Part shown: in pieces, positions 46,606-58,799 of the stretch
Layout of the letters: the number at the start of each line of letters is the position of its first letter
How positions within the stretch are numbered: position 1 is the first letter of the stretch
The notes under the pieces: generated by a model
What the model saw: the letters and a program-made list of their open reading frames with translations, nothing else
Database searches by the model: none
What the model was told of the DNA's origin: nothing
Translations under genes and position numbers: made by a program
Assembly (NCBI RefSeq): GCF_035046485.1
Contig: NC_085137.1
Location: forward strand, 379,378,706 to 379,442,705
Source: Aedes albopictus
Lineage: Eukaryota; Arthropoda; Insecta; Diptera; Culicidae
DNA length: 64,000 nt
Reading direction: 5' to 3'

Positions 46606-48664
46606 CGTACAAATTGGTACGAAGGTTCTAAGAATTTAATGATTTTTTTTCACAGCTAGGATTTCTATATAGAATTTACCATAGAAAAACGATACAGTGC
46701 AACTCCGATTGTCATGAAACTTGCTGGGTTTGTAGTTCTTCGAAAATAATTTGACCCGTATTTTTTTATTTCGTCAACAGGGGACCAATTTTCAGATAGG
46801 GCGGTCCTAAAAATCAAGATTTATAAAACTAAAACTTTTCAAAAATCATAACTTCTGAACCAGTCAACCGATTTTAAACTTCTTTTTTGTTTGAAAGCTA
46901 TTGAATTCAAGATTTCAGAAAAAAATACGCCGAATGGGCCAAAATGTGTTTTTGTGCAAAAAAAATGCAAATATATTAGTTTTTTCATGTTTAAATGGTC
47001 TCGGGACCAAAGAGGTACCCTGATGTTATATTTTTATCAGAAAGTTTAGGAAATTTGGCATAACATATAAAAAAATCAGAGATGTATGTTTTTTTTAGTT
47101 TTTGAGATATGATTTTTTTGAATATCGAGAGCCATATATTGCCTAATATTATAAATATTCATAAAACGATGCCTTGCATTGCATTTTTGAGTGATTCCTA
47201 GTCTTTTAGGTATTCATACATGTATAAGGATTCAATATATAGTCAAATTAAAAAAAATCTTTGTATGGGAAAATTTGGCCTTTTATTTTCAAACAATCAA
47301 ATCTCTTAAACTAAAAAACATAAATGTCTGATTTTTGGATATGTTACGCCGAATTTCGTGAACTTTCTGATAAAAATATAAAACCAGGGTACCTCATTGG
47401 TCCCGAGGCCATGAAAACGTGAAAAAAAAAACTAATATATTGCATTGTTTTGCACAAAAACACACTTTGGCCCTTTTAACGTATTTTTTTTCTGAAAACT
47501 AGAATTCAATAGCTTTCAAAAATAAAACGAGTTTAAAATCGGTTTACTGGTTCAAAAGTAATGATTTTTTTAACTTTAATTTTTTAAAACCTTGATTTTT
47601 GGAACCACCCTATCTTAAATTTGATCACCCTAATGACAGAATAAAAAAAACGGGTCTAATAATTTTCGAAGAACTACAAACCCAACAAGTTTCACGACAA
47701 TCGGAGTTGCACTATATCGTTTTTCCACAAAATTGGCCATTACTCAGGAACGAAAGGAACATCTTGAAAATTTCGCATAATAGGCTAGCGAACCAGCGGC
47801 CGGTATCTTGGGCACTTTTAGCTATAACTCAGACACTTCCCAACCAAATGACATGAAATTTTGTACACGGTTAGATACTATACGCATCTCATCGCGGTCC
47901 AAAAATTGTGTCAATTGGTTCAGAATTGTCTGAGTTATAGCAGAAAATAGGACTCCTGCCGAGATGGTTCCACTTCCCAAAAAGCTTCCAAATAAAATTT
48001 TTTTTTGAGAATTTTTCCAGACTTCCTAAATATTTTTCCGACAACAAATATCCTCAACAGTGGAAAACTTTGGGGAAAACATTTTTCATTTTGCATTTTT
48101 ATTTGGATTGCTGAGAAAATTAGCTTGATTTCACAAAAAACATTGTGTCTACGATACTTCGTTCTTAAGTACAGATTTTTTTTTAAAGAAAATGGCTCAT
48201 ATAGCACATCTGAACAATTTCCACAAAATTGGTCATAACTCAGGAGCGGAGAAAAACCACATCATGAAAATTTCACAGTATATAGCTTATGTATTTTACT
48301 TCCAAAAATTTTTTTTGGGAATTTTTCCGCACTTCTTAAATAGTATTTTCGAATTTTCCAACCGATTTTCCTTCAACTGTGGAATATTTTGTGAAAAACA
48401 TATTGTGTTCCAATTTCTGAGAAAATTTGCTTATGATTTCACAAAACAAATGCGTCTACGATGCTACGTTCTGGATTTATGATTTTTTTTTTAAAGTAGA
48501 TGGTGTGTGTGGAAAATTATGGAAATGTTTGATTTCCACTAGAGTTTTTCGGAAAACTAGGCGACCCTGATTTTTTTTTCTATTTAGTTTTTGTTCATAT
48601 ATATGTGAACCATACCTGTTTTGATTTTTTTTTTAAATTCTGAGAACCTTCGTACCAATTTTTA
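46606..48664. mobile_element. 2.06-kb nested inverted-repeat element
   Basis: The outer ends share AATTGGTACGAAGGTTCT (left near 46613, right inverted near 48640). Inside, arms at about 46670-47130 and 47280-47720 are long inverted repeats (GATACAGTGCAACTCCGATT versus its complement near 47700). A 196-bp MITE sits at 47783-47978. Modules at 47735, 48140, 48229 and 48440 match the ACTCAGGAACGAAG/TACGATGCTTCGTTC module of 29400-30530. Confidence 0.65.
47783..47978. mobile_element. Second copy of the 22851-type MITE
   Basis: It matches 22851-23064 nearly throughout (GCGGCCGGTAT, TGAAATTTTGTACACGG, CTGCCGAGATGGTTCC) with small deletions near both ends. It lies within the inverted-repeat element 46606-48664. 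Confidence 0.75.
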
Positions 48665-49091
48665 TGATAATAAAAAAAATCCAAATTTATTTAGAATGTT
48701 CTTCAGATATATTTTCAAAACTCTCCTAAAATTTCTACAGCGGAAATATCTTTAGACTTTAGAGACTTCTTCGTTATTTCAGAAATTTCAGCAGGAATTT
48801 CTTCCGAAGTCATCTGGTCAGTAATCTGCGAAGCATTCAAATAACCTTTTCATGCAATTTTGCAACAAATATTGGCATTCAATCAGCTGAATACACGCCT
48901 TGATAGTAAAGGGCATCTACCAAAAATATCAGTAATATATTACAATTCTCGGTGAGGAAGTCATAAGAAATTTTGAATGAAGTTTGTTATAAATCTTTGA
49001 TATAAAGTTTAGCGAATGGGCAGTTTACATACATCGGCCAAAAATGGTGTCATTGCTAAGGGATCAGTAAAAAAAATTCGTCAGAAAATCA
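48665..49091. other. Degenerate repeat and unassigned sequence
   Basis: GGAATTCC-type fragments to about 48820, then AT-rich sequence with no recognised feature. Confidence 0.35.
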
Positions 49092-50194
49092 TCCCATATG
49101 GCGCAATGGGTCACACGTTTTCTTCATAAGCAGATGGTCATGGGATGGATCCCAGCCCCGGCAATTTCATCAGTTGCTCTTTCCCCCTGAGAGCAGCTGA
49201 CTCTGACCATCTTCTGAGCCCATGGCTCAAATGGACCCGGATACTTGGACATCGGCGAACGGCAACCCATAACACAGCGCGCTGCAGCGTAACAAAAAAT
49301 AACTTTTGATCTGTCTCAAGAGCAAACTTATGTGTCTCCGACAGATTTTGGGCCGCTGAATCCGAATCCGGGCTCATATTTGCTCCAACACGTCACAATT
49401 TTGAGCTATACCTCAATTTATAGGGCAAAATATGCGATTTTGGGCTTTTTTGATTGCTGGCAATTAAGCATGGAAATATATTTTTTAATCAATCAAAGGA
49501 TAAATTGGTCAATTAACATCTAAATTAACGACTCATGCAAAATATTTCGTTTTACCAAATCAAATTTGATAGTTTTAAGCGATTTATGTTAGGTACGATA
49601 TTTCCCATACAAGTCACCCTCCAAAAGTTGCATGCAAGTTTTCATACTAACATTAAATGCCTAAATCTATCAAATTTGATTAGGTAAAACGAAATATTTT
49701 GCATGAGTCGTTAATTTAGATGTTAATTGACCAATTACCCTTTTGATTGCTTAAAAAATATTTCCATGCTTAATAACTTGCAGTCAAAAAAGCTCAAAAT
49801 TGCATATTTTGCCCTATAAATTGAGGTATAGCTCAAAATTGTGACGTGTAGGAGCAAATCTGAGCCCGAATTCGGATGCAGCGGCCCAAAATCCTTCGGA
49901 GACACATAAGTTTGCTCTTGAGACAAAAAAATGTTGCGCTGTGTAATGGACCCCCAATTGGACTGGAAAAAGGAAAAACCAACAGCCACACATCAACATC
50001 TTCGTGCTCATAATTCATCCATGATAGGGTAGACAGTGGAAGCAGCGCAACGGCAACCAGTTCGATATAGTAGAATTAGAATAGAATACATTTGGGTCCT
50101 GTACGAAGTGTATGTACAGGTTCCAATTGGAATCGCTCACGAAGTGCCCTAGTGAACGAAAGAGCTGTAAATTAGGTAAAATGATTGAAAAAAA
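49092..50194 (+). mobile_element. SINE of the 45121 family, split by a MITE
   Basis: The 5' part (49092-49272) carries the tRNA-like head and body to the CGGCAACCCATAA position. The 3' part (49944-50194) resumes at TAATGGACCCCCAATTGGAC and runs to an A-rich tail. Comparison with 45121-45562 shows the break is caused only by the insertion at 49273-49943. The box-B region is degraded (ATGGGATGGATCCC). Confidence 0.85.
49273..49943. mobile_element. 671-bp palindromic MITE inside a SINE, TAA duplication
   Basis: The ends are CACAGCGC and GCGCTGTG. Long arms of about 300 bp are inverted copies, meeting near 49610. TAA is duplicated at 49270-49272 and 49944-49946. The 3-bp TAA/TTA duplication is the PIF/Harbinger pattern. 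Overlapping mirror ORFs in the arms reflect the palindrome only. Confidence 0.88.
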
Positions 50195-50206
50195 TACTTC
50201 TGAGTA

Positions 50207-50533
50207 CACTGTTGAAAATGCTTTGACATCCATGTGCACAACAGACAATGTGTTAGATGTTCATCTAATCCCATCGGAAGGGGGTTTGGATTGTGAAAAG
50301 AAGATAACCATGTGCGATTGTGGAATCGAGTTCAGTTCTAGGCCTGCTGGCGACGGAGATAGTCGAGTGACTCCGTAGCTTCAAGGAATAGATGCGCCCG
50401 TCTAGCGAATTGGGAGTCGTGAGTTCGAGTCTCACCGGAGTACGTGGATTTCTTTTCATAATTTCAAATCTCAATTTGTTCATCGAGCACGTGTTCTGTT
50501 GTGCACATGGATGTCAAAGCATTTTCAACAGTG
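50207..50533. mobile_element. TA MITE with internal tRNA-like sequence
   Basis: The ends are CACTGTTGAAAATGCTTTG and its exact inverted copy, with an inverted match of about 37 bp (through CATCCATGTGCACAACAG). TA lies at 50205-50206 and 50534-50535. The centre contains a tRNA-like block at 50371-50440. Confidence 0.88.
50371..50440 (+). other. tRNA-like block inside a MITE
   Basis: An acceptor-like pair CTCCG/CGGAG encloses a T-arm GTGAG-TTCGAGT-CTCAC. The D- and anticodon-arm positions are filled but do not pair convincingly. Read as a Pol III promoter-like remnant and not as a working tRNA. Confidence 0.55.
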
Positions 50534-50591
50534 TAATTTCCCACATGGCTTGGTCAGCCAAAGCAAAATCAAGAAATTGACACTTCTGAGT

Positions 50592-52434
50592 AGATCCACC
50601 AAGAGAGGTAAAACAGTAATTCGGTTCAAAAATAAAACAAAAATCCATCTGATTCATTTCTTGTGAACTCAAATGTTTAAAATTCAAAACAAAGTAGCAC
50701 CCTATTCTTCATTTTCTTTCATCCTTTTATCCAGTTCATGCCGCATCATGCTTAGAATCATAAAACAAACGTCGTACACTGGTAAACGATGCCAACAACT
50801 GTGACCATCCTCCCTGCCGCAACTCCCACAAACCCCCCAAAACCAATCTAAGCAATTCAACAGGGACACAACGGCGGAAAAGCGCCTCCTCCAACAAGGA
50901 CAAGAACATGTCACCGAAAGTCGTTTTCGCTCTTGTCATCCCCCGCTGCTGGCTGCTGCGGCGTGGCGCCCATCCCAAAATGTTGAGAACGTCAACAGGA
51001 ATGATAATGATATCAACGCGCGGAAAATTTACGACCCAGAATAAACGTCAGCATTGTTGTACTTTTCGGCTTATGAATTTTCCACGAATTTAACGGCGCT
51101 CGAAAACAATTCCACTACCCCGCTGTTGATGCTGAGAGGGAAAATTAAAACGTGTTTCCAGTGATGTTTGAGAAAAAAGTGACGACTCATGGTTACGCAG
51201 GATGATTCTGGTTCGACGAAGTAGACTACATTGTATCATTCTTCCTGGTAGATATAACCATAAAGTACCATGAATTTACTATGATTGTTTCCCAGGCAAA
51301 TTCTTCGTCTCAATAACACCCGTATTGATTGTGATTGTGTTGGCCGGATCCCAACCGACGACGACGATGATGGCGGACGGACGGATAGACTCACACACGA
51401 GAGGCGTCCGATCATGAAATGTACCGCAAACAAGACCGATCAAATGTAATCAATATTAATTAGCATTTGATGTCGCAATAAGCTGCACACACCAGGAGAG
51501 ACCGATAATAGTGTTGACATTTTCCGCTTGATTGAGCTCCGAGAACCAGAATCAGAGAGCCGGAGCCGATGACGACGACGACGACGCGATTCCAACCCCA
51601 ACCCCATTCGGTATGCAGCCAGCAGCAACGTGGTGTGTTCCGCAATGTTTGTCGGGCTTCTGGTTAATTATAGCACCCCCGCGTTTCTACCACCATACTG
51701 ACTGAGGCTGGCTAACGCGTCGTGTCGTTGATTTCTAGGTCTTTTGGTTTCTGAGGACTATGTGGTAGAAACGAACAAAACCACAACGAGTCTTAATCTT
51801 GGTTCTAAGCCACGGCTGATGCTAGCGAGATAGAGATACGCTGAAAAGGCACATCCAGTAAGGGTTAAATGCTGGAAGAAACTCACTTACAGTGGAGCTT
51901 ACAGGGAGTTTGCATTTCTTGGGTTGATTCGGTCGAACAGCCGGTAGCGTGCAGCTGCTGTGGTTTTTGCGGTGGCATCCGAAGGAACGAGTTAATCGGC
52001 CTATGACAGTTTTGACCTTGGTATTGTCTTCCATCCAGTATACGTCTAACGAGTTAAGTTGAGTTTAAAACTCCTGTATTTTAACATAGATCTTAACTAG
52101 CTAATATAGCATAGAATGACCATGCAGTATTATGTTTGCTGCGCTCTGATGACCAGTGAAAATCACGAAACAAAATGTCTGAAAACAAGCAGTTCTTTCG
52201 CAGATATTCAGACATTCGGAAAATGTGAAATACCTACCAAAGTATATAGTTCATACCAGTAGTGGTGTCATCATGGTTACTCCAAGTTACTCACTGTGTA
52301 ACCACCTCTTGAGGTCATTCAAAAAAATGTTATCTTCCAGGGTACTCATACCCTCGCAATTATTAGGAAAACAACCTTTGTTTTCATTTTTTTTGTGCTT
52401 CCATTCATGTAAGAAAACAGCTTCTCAGTGAAAT
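50592..52434. other. Largely unrepeated sequence, no gene recognised
   Basis: GC-richer islands lie near 50740-51000, 51300-51420 and 51540-51720, with a GAC-triplet run near 51568-51588. The open frames there are short and show no domain. It could be host regulatory or intronic sequence. Confidence 0.35.
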
Positions 52435-53429
52435 TAAGAGTTGTTCCCACCCTTCTGAATATAAAAAATCACCTTGGATTTCTTCAGACATTATTTCAAA
52501 GATTTTCCCACAAATTCCTCCTGAAATTGAGAAATTTGAGAGCATGTAGACTCTCAAAAAATCTATCAACAATTCGACCGGAAATTTGCTACAGGGACTT
52601 CAATACTTTCTCAAGAATTTTCAAAAATTTCATCCAAGGATCCTCTATGTATTTCTTTGCAAATTATTCCAGCAATTCCTTCAGAAAATTTTCCAGGGAA
52701 TTTTTGAGAAATTCTGCCACGAATGGTTTTGGAGATTATTCTGAGAAATCCTTCAGAAACTCTTCAATGGATGACCTTGAAAAATTCTAAGTTTTCTTTA
52801 AAATTTTCTCCAAGGTCTTTTAGAGACAGTCCCAAAAATAAATTATGTTTTTTTATAAAACCTTGCTGCATTCTTTGCAATATTACTCCATGAATTTCTT
52901 TAGATCATCCTCCGGGAATTCCTTTTGCAAAATCATCCACGGTTTTTGCAAGAAATTACAACGAAAATACACCTTGAAAGGCTTTCATGGGTTTCTTAAA
53001 ACGAGAATCATCCATAGGTGTTTAAGAAATCCATACAAAAATCATCCACGGATTTCTTCAAAAATGTTTTCAGAGATTCTTAAAAAAAAAAACAAAAGTT
53101 CCTCCAGAACTTTCTCCAAGGCTTTCTTTAAGAAATCTTCCACAGGCTTCCTCGGAAATTTTTCCAGGAATTCTTTCATTTCAATGGAGATTCCTTCAAG
53201 AATTCCTCATGAAACTCCTCCACAAATTTGTCCAACGATTCCAAGTACAAGGGAATCTTTTATGGATTTAGTCCAAAACTCAACTATGGATTCTTTCTAA
53301 AGTAATTTAGCCTTGAAATCTACCAAGGTTTCCTACAGAAACTCCCATCGCGATTTTTTTTTCAGAAATTCTTGCAGGAATACTTTACGATTTTTTCCAG
53401 ATTCTTTCAGATATTTCCTCATGAATTCT
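52435..53429. repeat. GGAATTCC-type repeat, minus-type orientation
   Basis: Diverged TTCCTTCAGAAAATTTTCC and TCCAAGGATTTC units. The 120- and 151-codon ORFs (52428-52790 and 52845-53300) are Ser/Phe-rich repeat translations. The same repeat resumes after the inverted-repeat element at 57218. Confidence 0.65.
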
Positions 53430-54919
53430 TTTAGAGGCTTTCCACGGACCAGCACGAATCCATTTTAATCGATGTTTTTAATTTACTTGATATTTTTGTA
53501 TACTATTCCTTTTCATGTGAGAAACCATTTTTTCATATCAAAAGTTCATGTTTTGTCTCGACTAACTTTCAAATAGGGCCTATGAAAAAATGGAACACAA
53601 GCAAATAAAAAATTATAACACGGAAACGGCTTGTTCGTTCGGAAAGGTGTCTTCAGCAAAGTTGTAGAATAATATATGGCGGCTCTCAGAAATATACCCT
53701 TTAAAAAATTTATTTAGTTTTTCTTCTGAAAAAACTGAATTTTGTTACTAAAAATTAAATATCTCAAAAAGTTATTTTTTTACCTTCGTGTTTTTTTGTG
53801 AGAATAAAGTTCATTCTGTTAGCTATCATCTGTAAAATTTTTATAGTGGTAAAAAAATGTACAAAAAAGTTACGGCACTTTGAACATTTTTGGTTGCGTG
53901 TTTTTTTAGAGTGCATGACGAATTTACCGCAAACTAGATTTTGGGGTTGGCAGCACCCTCTCAGATTTCAATGGAATTGTGTAGGTATGAAGACTATGTA
54001 CTTTAAAGCAACGTTGCATACTTTGTCGTTTTTTTATTATCTACACTAATATTTGAAAAGGGCTTAAGTTTTTGACTATTTTATTTATACCAATATAACT
54101 TAAAAATAACATGACCTGCAAAAAAGTGTGGTATGTGTGACTTTAAGGAATTTGTGTAAACTTTCAAGTAAAAAATTGAAATATTGAAAAAACGATCACG
54201 CTAAAAAAAGTTAAAAAATAAATTGAAGTCAATTTGGAATACATGCCCATTTGCGAAATTAAATTAATCCTATTTCGGAGAACCAAACCCCACACCAACC
54301 AATAAGAATAGAATTCAAAATGGATCAAAGTAATTAAATTGCTATTATCTAAATCTAACCCAACACAAAATGTTTTTTTTTTGAGTCAAACCAATTTTTG
54401 GGTATTTTTATACGTGGATTTTCACATATTTATATTGAACATAGCTTTACATGTTTCAATTATAAATCTATCCAATACAAAGAATATAATTTAGGATTCT
54501 CTTTTGAACCAGAACACCAGATTTGTTACACAGAAATTCAGAACATCAACCAGAAGTCGAATTTCAACTTAAAAGTTTTCTTATTCATAAGAGAATAAAA
54601 TAAATACTTTGCATTAGATAGACTTGTGATTTAAACATATGGAGCTATGTTTAATTTAATATCTGTAAAAAACGCCCTGGATAAAATCTTTTGTTTTCAA
54701 CCGAAGAGAAACACGCAAAATGATGACATGAAGTATTTGTTGTTAGGAACCGTCCATTAAAGACGCAGCATTTTAGAGGAAGTTTATGATATTGCTAGGA
54801 GCCTTCTATTAGGTATAGGAGAATATACTTTAAGAGGGGAGGAGCTGTCAAAAATGTTCTACTAATGCTACCGTGATTTCGAATGCAGCGATATGGTCAA
54901 AATCAAACATTACAGAATT

Positions 54920-54951
54920 CTTGAAAAAGGTCCAATAAGGACCGAAACGTC
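54920..54951 (+). other. Penelope-type hammerhead remnant
   Basis: A 5-bp stem GGTCC/GGACC (54929-54933 and 54939-54943) is followed by GAAACGTC, the pattern of the 3' half of a minimal hammerhead. The 5' core expected as CTGANGA is degraded to TTGAAAA. Penelope-like retroelements are known to carry such ribozymes. A second feature at 59136 shows the better-preserved type. Confidence 0.45.
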
Positions 54952-55990
54952 GGGTTAAGAAAACATATAGCTCTTTTTGATTGACCAAATTAGACTGAAT
55001 TGCCAATTAAAGATATCGTCCAACGTACAGTCGATCACCCAAAGAAAGTCAAACTCAAAGCAATAAACAAGTACGACCACGATTCTCATCAGTCAACGAG
55101 ATTGAAACTTTTACTACAAATCATTTTATTGCAATAGGTAAATATCATTTAAAATAAAAAAATCAATAATTTTGCTTTCGGGATGAAATTGATCAGTAAA
55201 TGAAATACCTTTGCATGTGCCAAAAATATGTTTTCCACCTGAATTAACAACCCCAGAATGCGAAATGCTGCGCAAAAGTTTAACGAGTTTTCTCAATTTT
55301 TAATTATTTAAGTTTTAAATTTAATAAATTTCATGAAAACGCCTTAAAGTATGCACTTTTCATACTGAAAAAGTGATTACTTCCGAAAAGTGCAATTTTA
55401 TGTATAAATTTGAATATTTATAAAATTTTTGATTATGAAATCGTGTTTAGCAAATACTTGGCAGCTGAAAGCATCCATTCGAATATTCATTACATGTGCG
55501 ATACAGCCACGGTAACAAAAGTTTGAAAGGGTATTTGAGGTTCGCCAAACACGCAATTACGGAAAATATTGAATTTAATACAGAAATATGTGACTAATTG
55601 ACTGTAAAACCTGTAACTCATCATTCAATAATCCTTTAGCCGGATGATGGTCATTTTCTACAAATTGTTTTAAGTTTAAAGCAATATTTTTAACAAATGA
55701 ACATGACCCTCACGTCGATCAATTTCACCCCACTGATCAGTTTCACCCGAAATCACGGTACCTCAGAAATGCTTTTCTTTAAAAGTGCGCACTGCGCATC
55801 TTGCGATATATGGCAAAATTTTCAATAATTACAAAAAGGTCATGTTTTGCAAATGGTAATAATTTTTCTGATTTGCATTTTTTTAAACTTTTAAAGCGTA
55901 TTGACATTTTTCAATGTTATGAAAGTTCACATGATTATCTAAAAGTCACCCATACATAACTTTTTTGTAGGTAATGCCATTTTTAAGTTA

Positions 55991-56554
55991 CAGTGTCGGA
56001 CAAAACAATAAGACCACCAGCCATTTTTCATACAAAATTGCCAAGTTTGACGACGTGATGCTCGGTTTCTAGTGGATCGATTTGGCTGAAATTTTGGCAG
56101 TCGCCATGGAGTTACGTGAATTTCGATTTGTATTTAATTGATTCAGTTCTGTTCACTACATCAAAAGTTACAGATATACGAAACGACAAAATAATAGGAC
56201 CATTTTCAGATCGCCATGATAAAAAAATATAGGAAAGTATCTGATACTTGATGATTGATAAACAAGTACTAAAATTAAGGATGCCATTTAAGTGTTGGGA
56301 CTTTTTTATTAATTTGACCACATATAACCATCACGAAAATCTGGTGTTAGAATTTTGTCGCACCGTATATCTGTAGCTTTGGAAGTAGTGAACATAACTC
56401 AATCAATTTGATACAAATCAAAATTCCAGTAATTCCAAGTCGTCTGTCAAAATTTCAGCCGAATCGGTTTACTAGAAACCGAGTACAATATCGTCAAACA
56501 TGGCCAATTTATATGAAATAGGACCGGTGGTCTTATTGTTATGTCCGACACTGT
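55991..56554. mobile_element. Mariner-type MITE nested in the fold-back element
   Basis: The ends CAGTGTCGGACA and TGTCCGACACTG are inverted, with further inverted similarity inward (AATAAGACCACC versus GGTGGTCTTATT). TA lies at 55989-55990 and 56555-56556. The two halves are broadly palindromic. Confidence 0.9.
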
Positions 56555-57217
56555 ATATTGAGTAAAAAACGGTCAAATACTTTAGACCTTTTCAAATATT
56601 AGTCTAGGTAAATAAAAAAAAAACAACGTATGCAATCTTGCTTTAAAATACGTCTTTAAAGCTAAGAAATTCCATCGGATTCTGAGACAGTTTTGCCAAA
56701 CCCCTACGGCGAGTTTGCGTGAATTCGTCATACACTCTAAAGAACACACAACCGAAAATGTTCAAAGTACCATAACTTTTTTGTACATTTTTTTACCATT
56801 ATGAAATTTGCTAGCTAACAGAATGAACTTTATTCTCACAAAATATCACGAAGGTAAAAAAATAACTTTTTGAGATATTTAATTTTTAGTAACAAAATTC
56901 AGTTTTTTTAGAAGAAAAACTAAATAAATTTTTCAATGTGTATTTTTCTGAGAACCACCATTTATTAATCTACAACTTTGCCGAAGACAGTTTTCCGATC
57001 AAACAAGCAGTTTCAGAGATATGATTTTTCATTTGCATGTGTTCCATTTTTTCATGGGCCCTATTTGAAAGTTAGTCGAGACTCAATAAAAAGTTTTAAT
57101 ATGAAAAAATAGTTATTTATATTGATTAGAACAGCTGTGCAAAATTTTATGCAAATCAAAAATGCAAAATTAAAATAAATGGATTTTTTTCGTGCTGCTT
57201 CGTGGAAAGCCTCTTTA

Positions 57218-57849
57218 GGTAAATTTCAATGGGTTCCTTCTGAAACTCCACCAGGAATCAGTTTATAAATTCTTCTAGGAATTCGTTTAAAAAAAAATCA
57301 TTGGACATTTCTTCAGGGATTGCTTTACAACTTTTACAGGGATTTTTTCAGGTTCTTTATTTGGTTCTTTCGGTGGTTTCTCCTGAAAATGTTCAAGATA
57401 TTCCTTCGGAAATTCGTGAATTCCAAAAAAGATTTGTTTAGGAATCGCTCCAGAGAAATTTCCACATGAATGTGGCCGAAAATTAGGGATCAATTCAGAA
57501 AGCCCTACAGAAATCCCTCCAGAGATTCTTGCATTATTACTTTCACTGGTTCAGGCAAGAATTCCCCCAGAAGTTCCATCAAGAGTTCATACAGCGATTC
57601 TTTCGGGATGTCCTCCAACAATTTCCCCATGTAAATTCCTTTAGACAAATTTGAAGATATTTTTCTAGGTATTTTTGCAGACGCTTATTTATGCGTTTCT
57701 CCAGATCTTCAAGATATTTGCAGCGCATTCGCAAGTACCTTCAATGATTTCAACAGGGGTTTTTCTGAAAATTTCTTCAATTTCAATCACGCAGGGGCGC
57801 ACCAAAAGTGTTCAAGAGGCTACAAATGGACCTAGGAGCATTCCTGGGA
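57218..57849. repeat. GGAATTCC-type repeat, minus-type orientation
   Basis: Continuation of the 52435-53429 repeat beyond the inverted-repeat element. No gene. Confidence 0.6.
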
Positions 57850-58440
57850 AATTTCATTAACGTTTGAGGGGTTCTAGAGGTATTCCAGGGGGTTTCAGCA
57901 AGAATCTTAAAGTGGTTTCATTGACGTTCCTTAGGATTGTATGGTCGTTCCATGGGGTTTCAGGGAGTTTGAGAGGCGTCTTAGTGGCGTTGCAAGGGGC
58001 TTCAAGGGGTTATCAAGGGTCCTTGAGGCGTTCGAATGGGTTTCGAGGTTGGTGTTCTATCGGGTTTCATGAGCGTTCCAAGGGTTTTCAAGAGGTTTCA
58101 GGGGCTTTCCAGGAAGTTTAAGGAGGCCCCAGAGAAGTTCCAAGGGAGTTCCACGGGGTTTCAGGGTGTTCCTGTGGATATCAGGGGGTTCAGATTTCAC
58201 GGGATTTCAAGGACATTCCAAGGATTTATCAATGATATCACCTAAAATTCTAAAAAAGCCATGAAACCCATCTGGAAACCCGTGAAATTTCCTTGAAGGT
58301 TTCTAAATTATCCATGAAACCCTTGGAACCCATGACCATCCTTGAAACTTGTCTGGAACATCCCTAAAACCCCCTAAGAAGCCCATACTAGCCCCCGGAA
58401 CACCCGACGATTCCTCTGAAACCCTTCCGAAACTCCCATG
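57850..58440. repeat. GGGGTTTCA-type degenerate repeat with an orientation switch
   Basis: Units such as CCATGGGGTTTCAGGGAG and CCAAGGGTTTTCAAGAGG run to about 58245. The complement (GAAACCCATCTGGAAACCC, CATGAAACCCTTGG) then runs to 58440. The ORFs at 57864-58121 and 58036-58245 are repeat phases. Confidence 0.7.
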
Positions 58441-58799
58441 AAACTTGAAAATGAAAACCTGATAAATTTGTGAAAGATAGTTTAAAATTCAACTAGTGGA
58501 ACGAACCAGTCAACAATTAACGAACATCGGACAACATTAGGATGAGCTAGTTATAGAATGCATTTAACATTTGGGTTCCAGACATCCATTTGTATTCTGT
58601 TTTCTCTGAAAAACTTTGGGAGTTGTCTGGAATTTAAGGGAAGGCAAATGCAATAGGAAGTATAAGTAATGGCTGGATCTACACGTTAACGGGATATCTT
58701 TCTACTACCGTGAAATTATGAACGGAAAAGCAAATAAAAAATAACAGTTCAGGACAAATCGTCCAAAAATTGAAGTACAACCCAAGATGAAATTGACAT
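58441..58799. other. Unassigned sequence
   Basis: AT-rich, with no repeat unit or element end recognised. Confidence 0.3.

Larger units (their letters stand above)
53434..57213. mobile_element. 3.8-kb inverted-repeat (fold-back) element
   Basis: The ends are GAGGCTTTCCACG and CGTGGAAAGCCTC. Arms of roughly 700 bp remain alignable inward: GACTAACTTTCAAATAGGGCC near 53561 pairs with its complement near 57055, and CAGAATGAACTTTATTCTCAC near 56820 with a match near 53800. TTTA flanks both sides (53430-53433 and 57214-57217), a likely target duplication. The right arm is interrupted by the MITE 55991-56554. The spacer of about 1.7 kb has no ORF above 100 codons. Confidence 0.78.

Noticed and set aside
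49138..50248. Mirror-image ORF pairs as overlapping genes
   Set aside because: They are the two arms of a palindromic MITE read from both strands, plus SINE sequence.
54740..54860. A second GGAGCGTNCATA-type MITE near 54740
   Set aside because: One end is faintly similar to 8617, but no matching right end was found.
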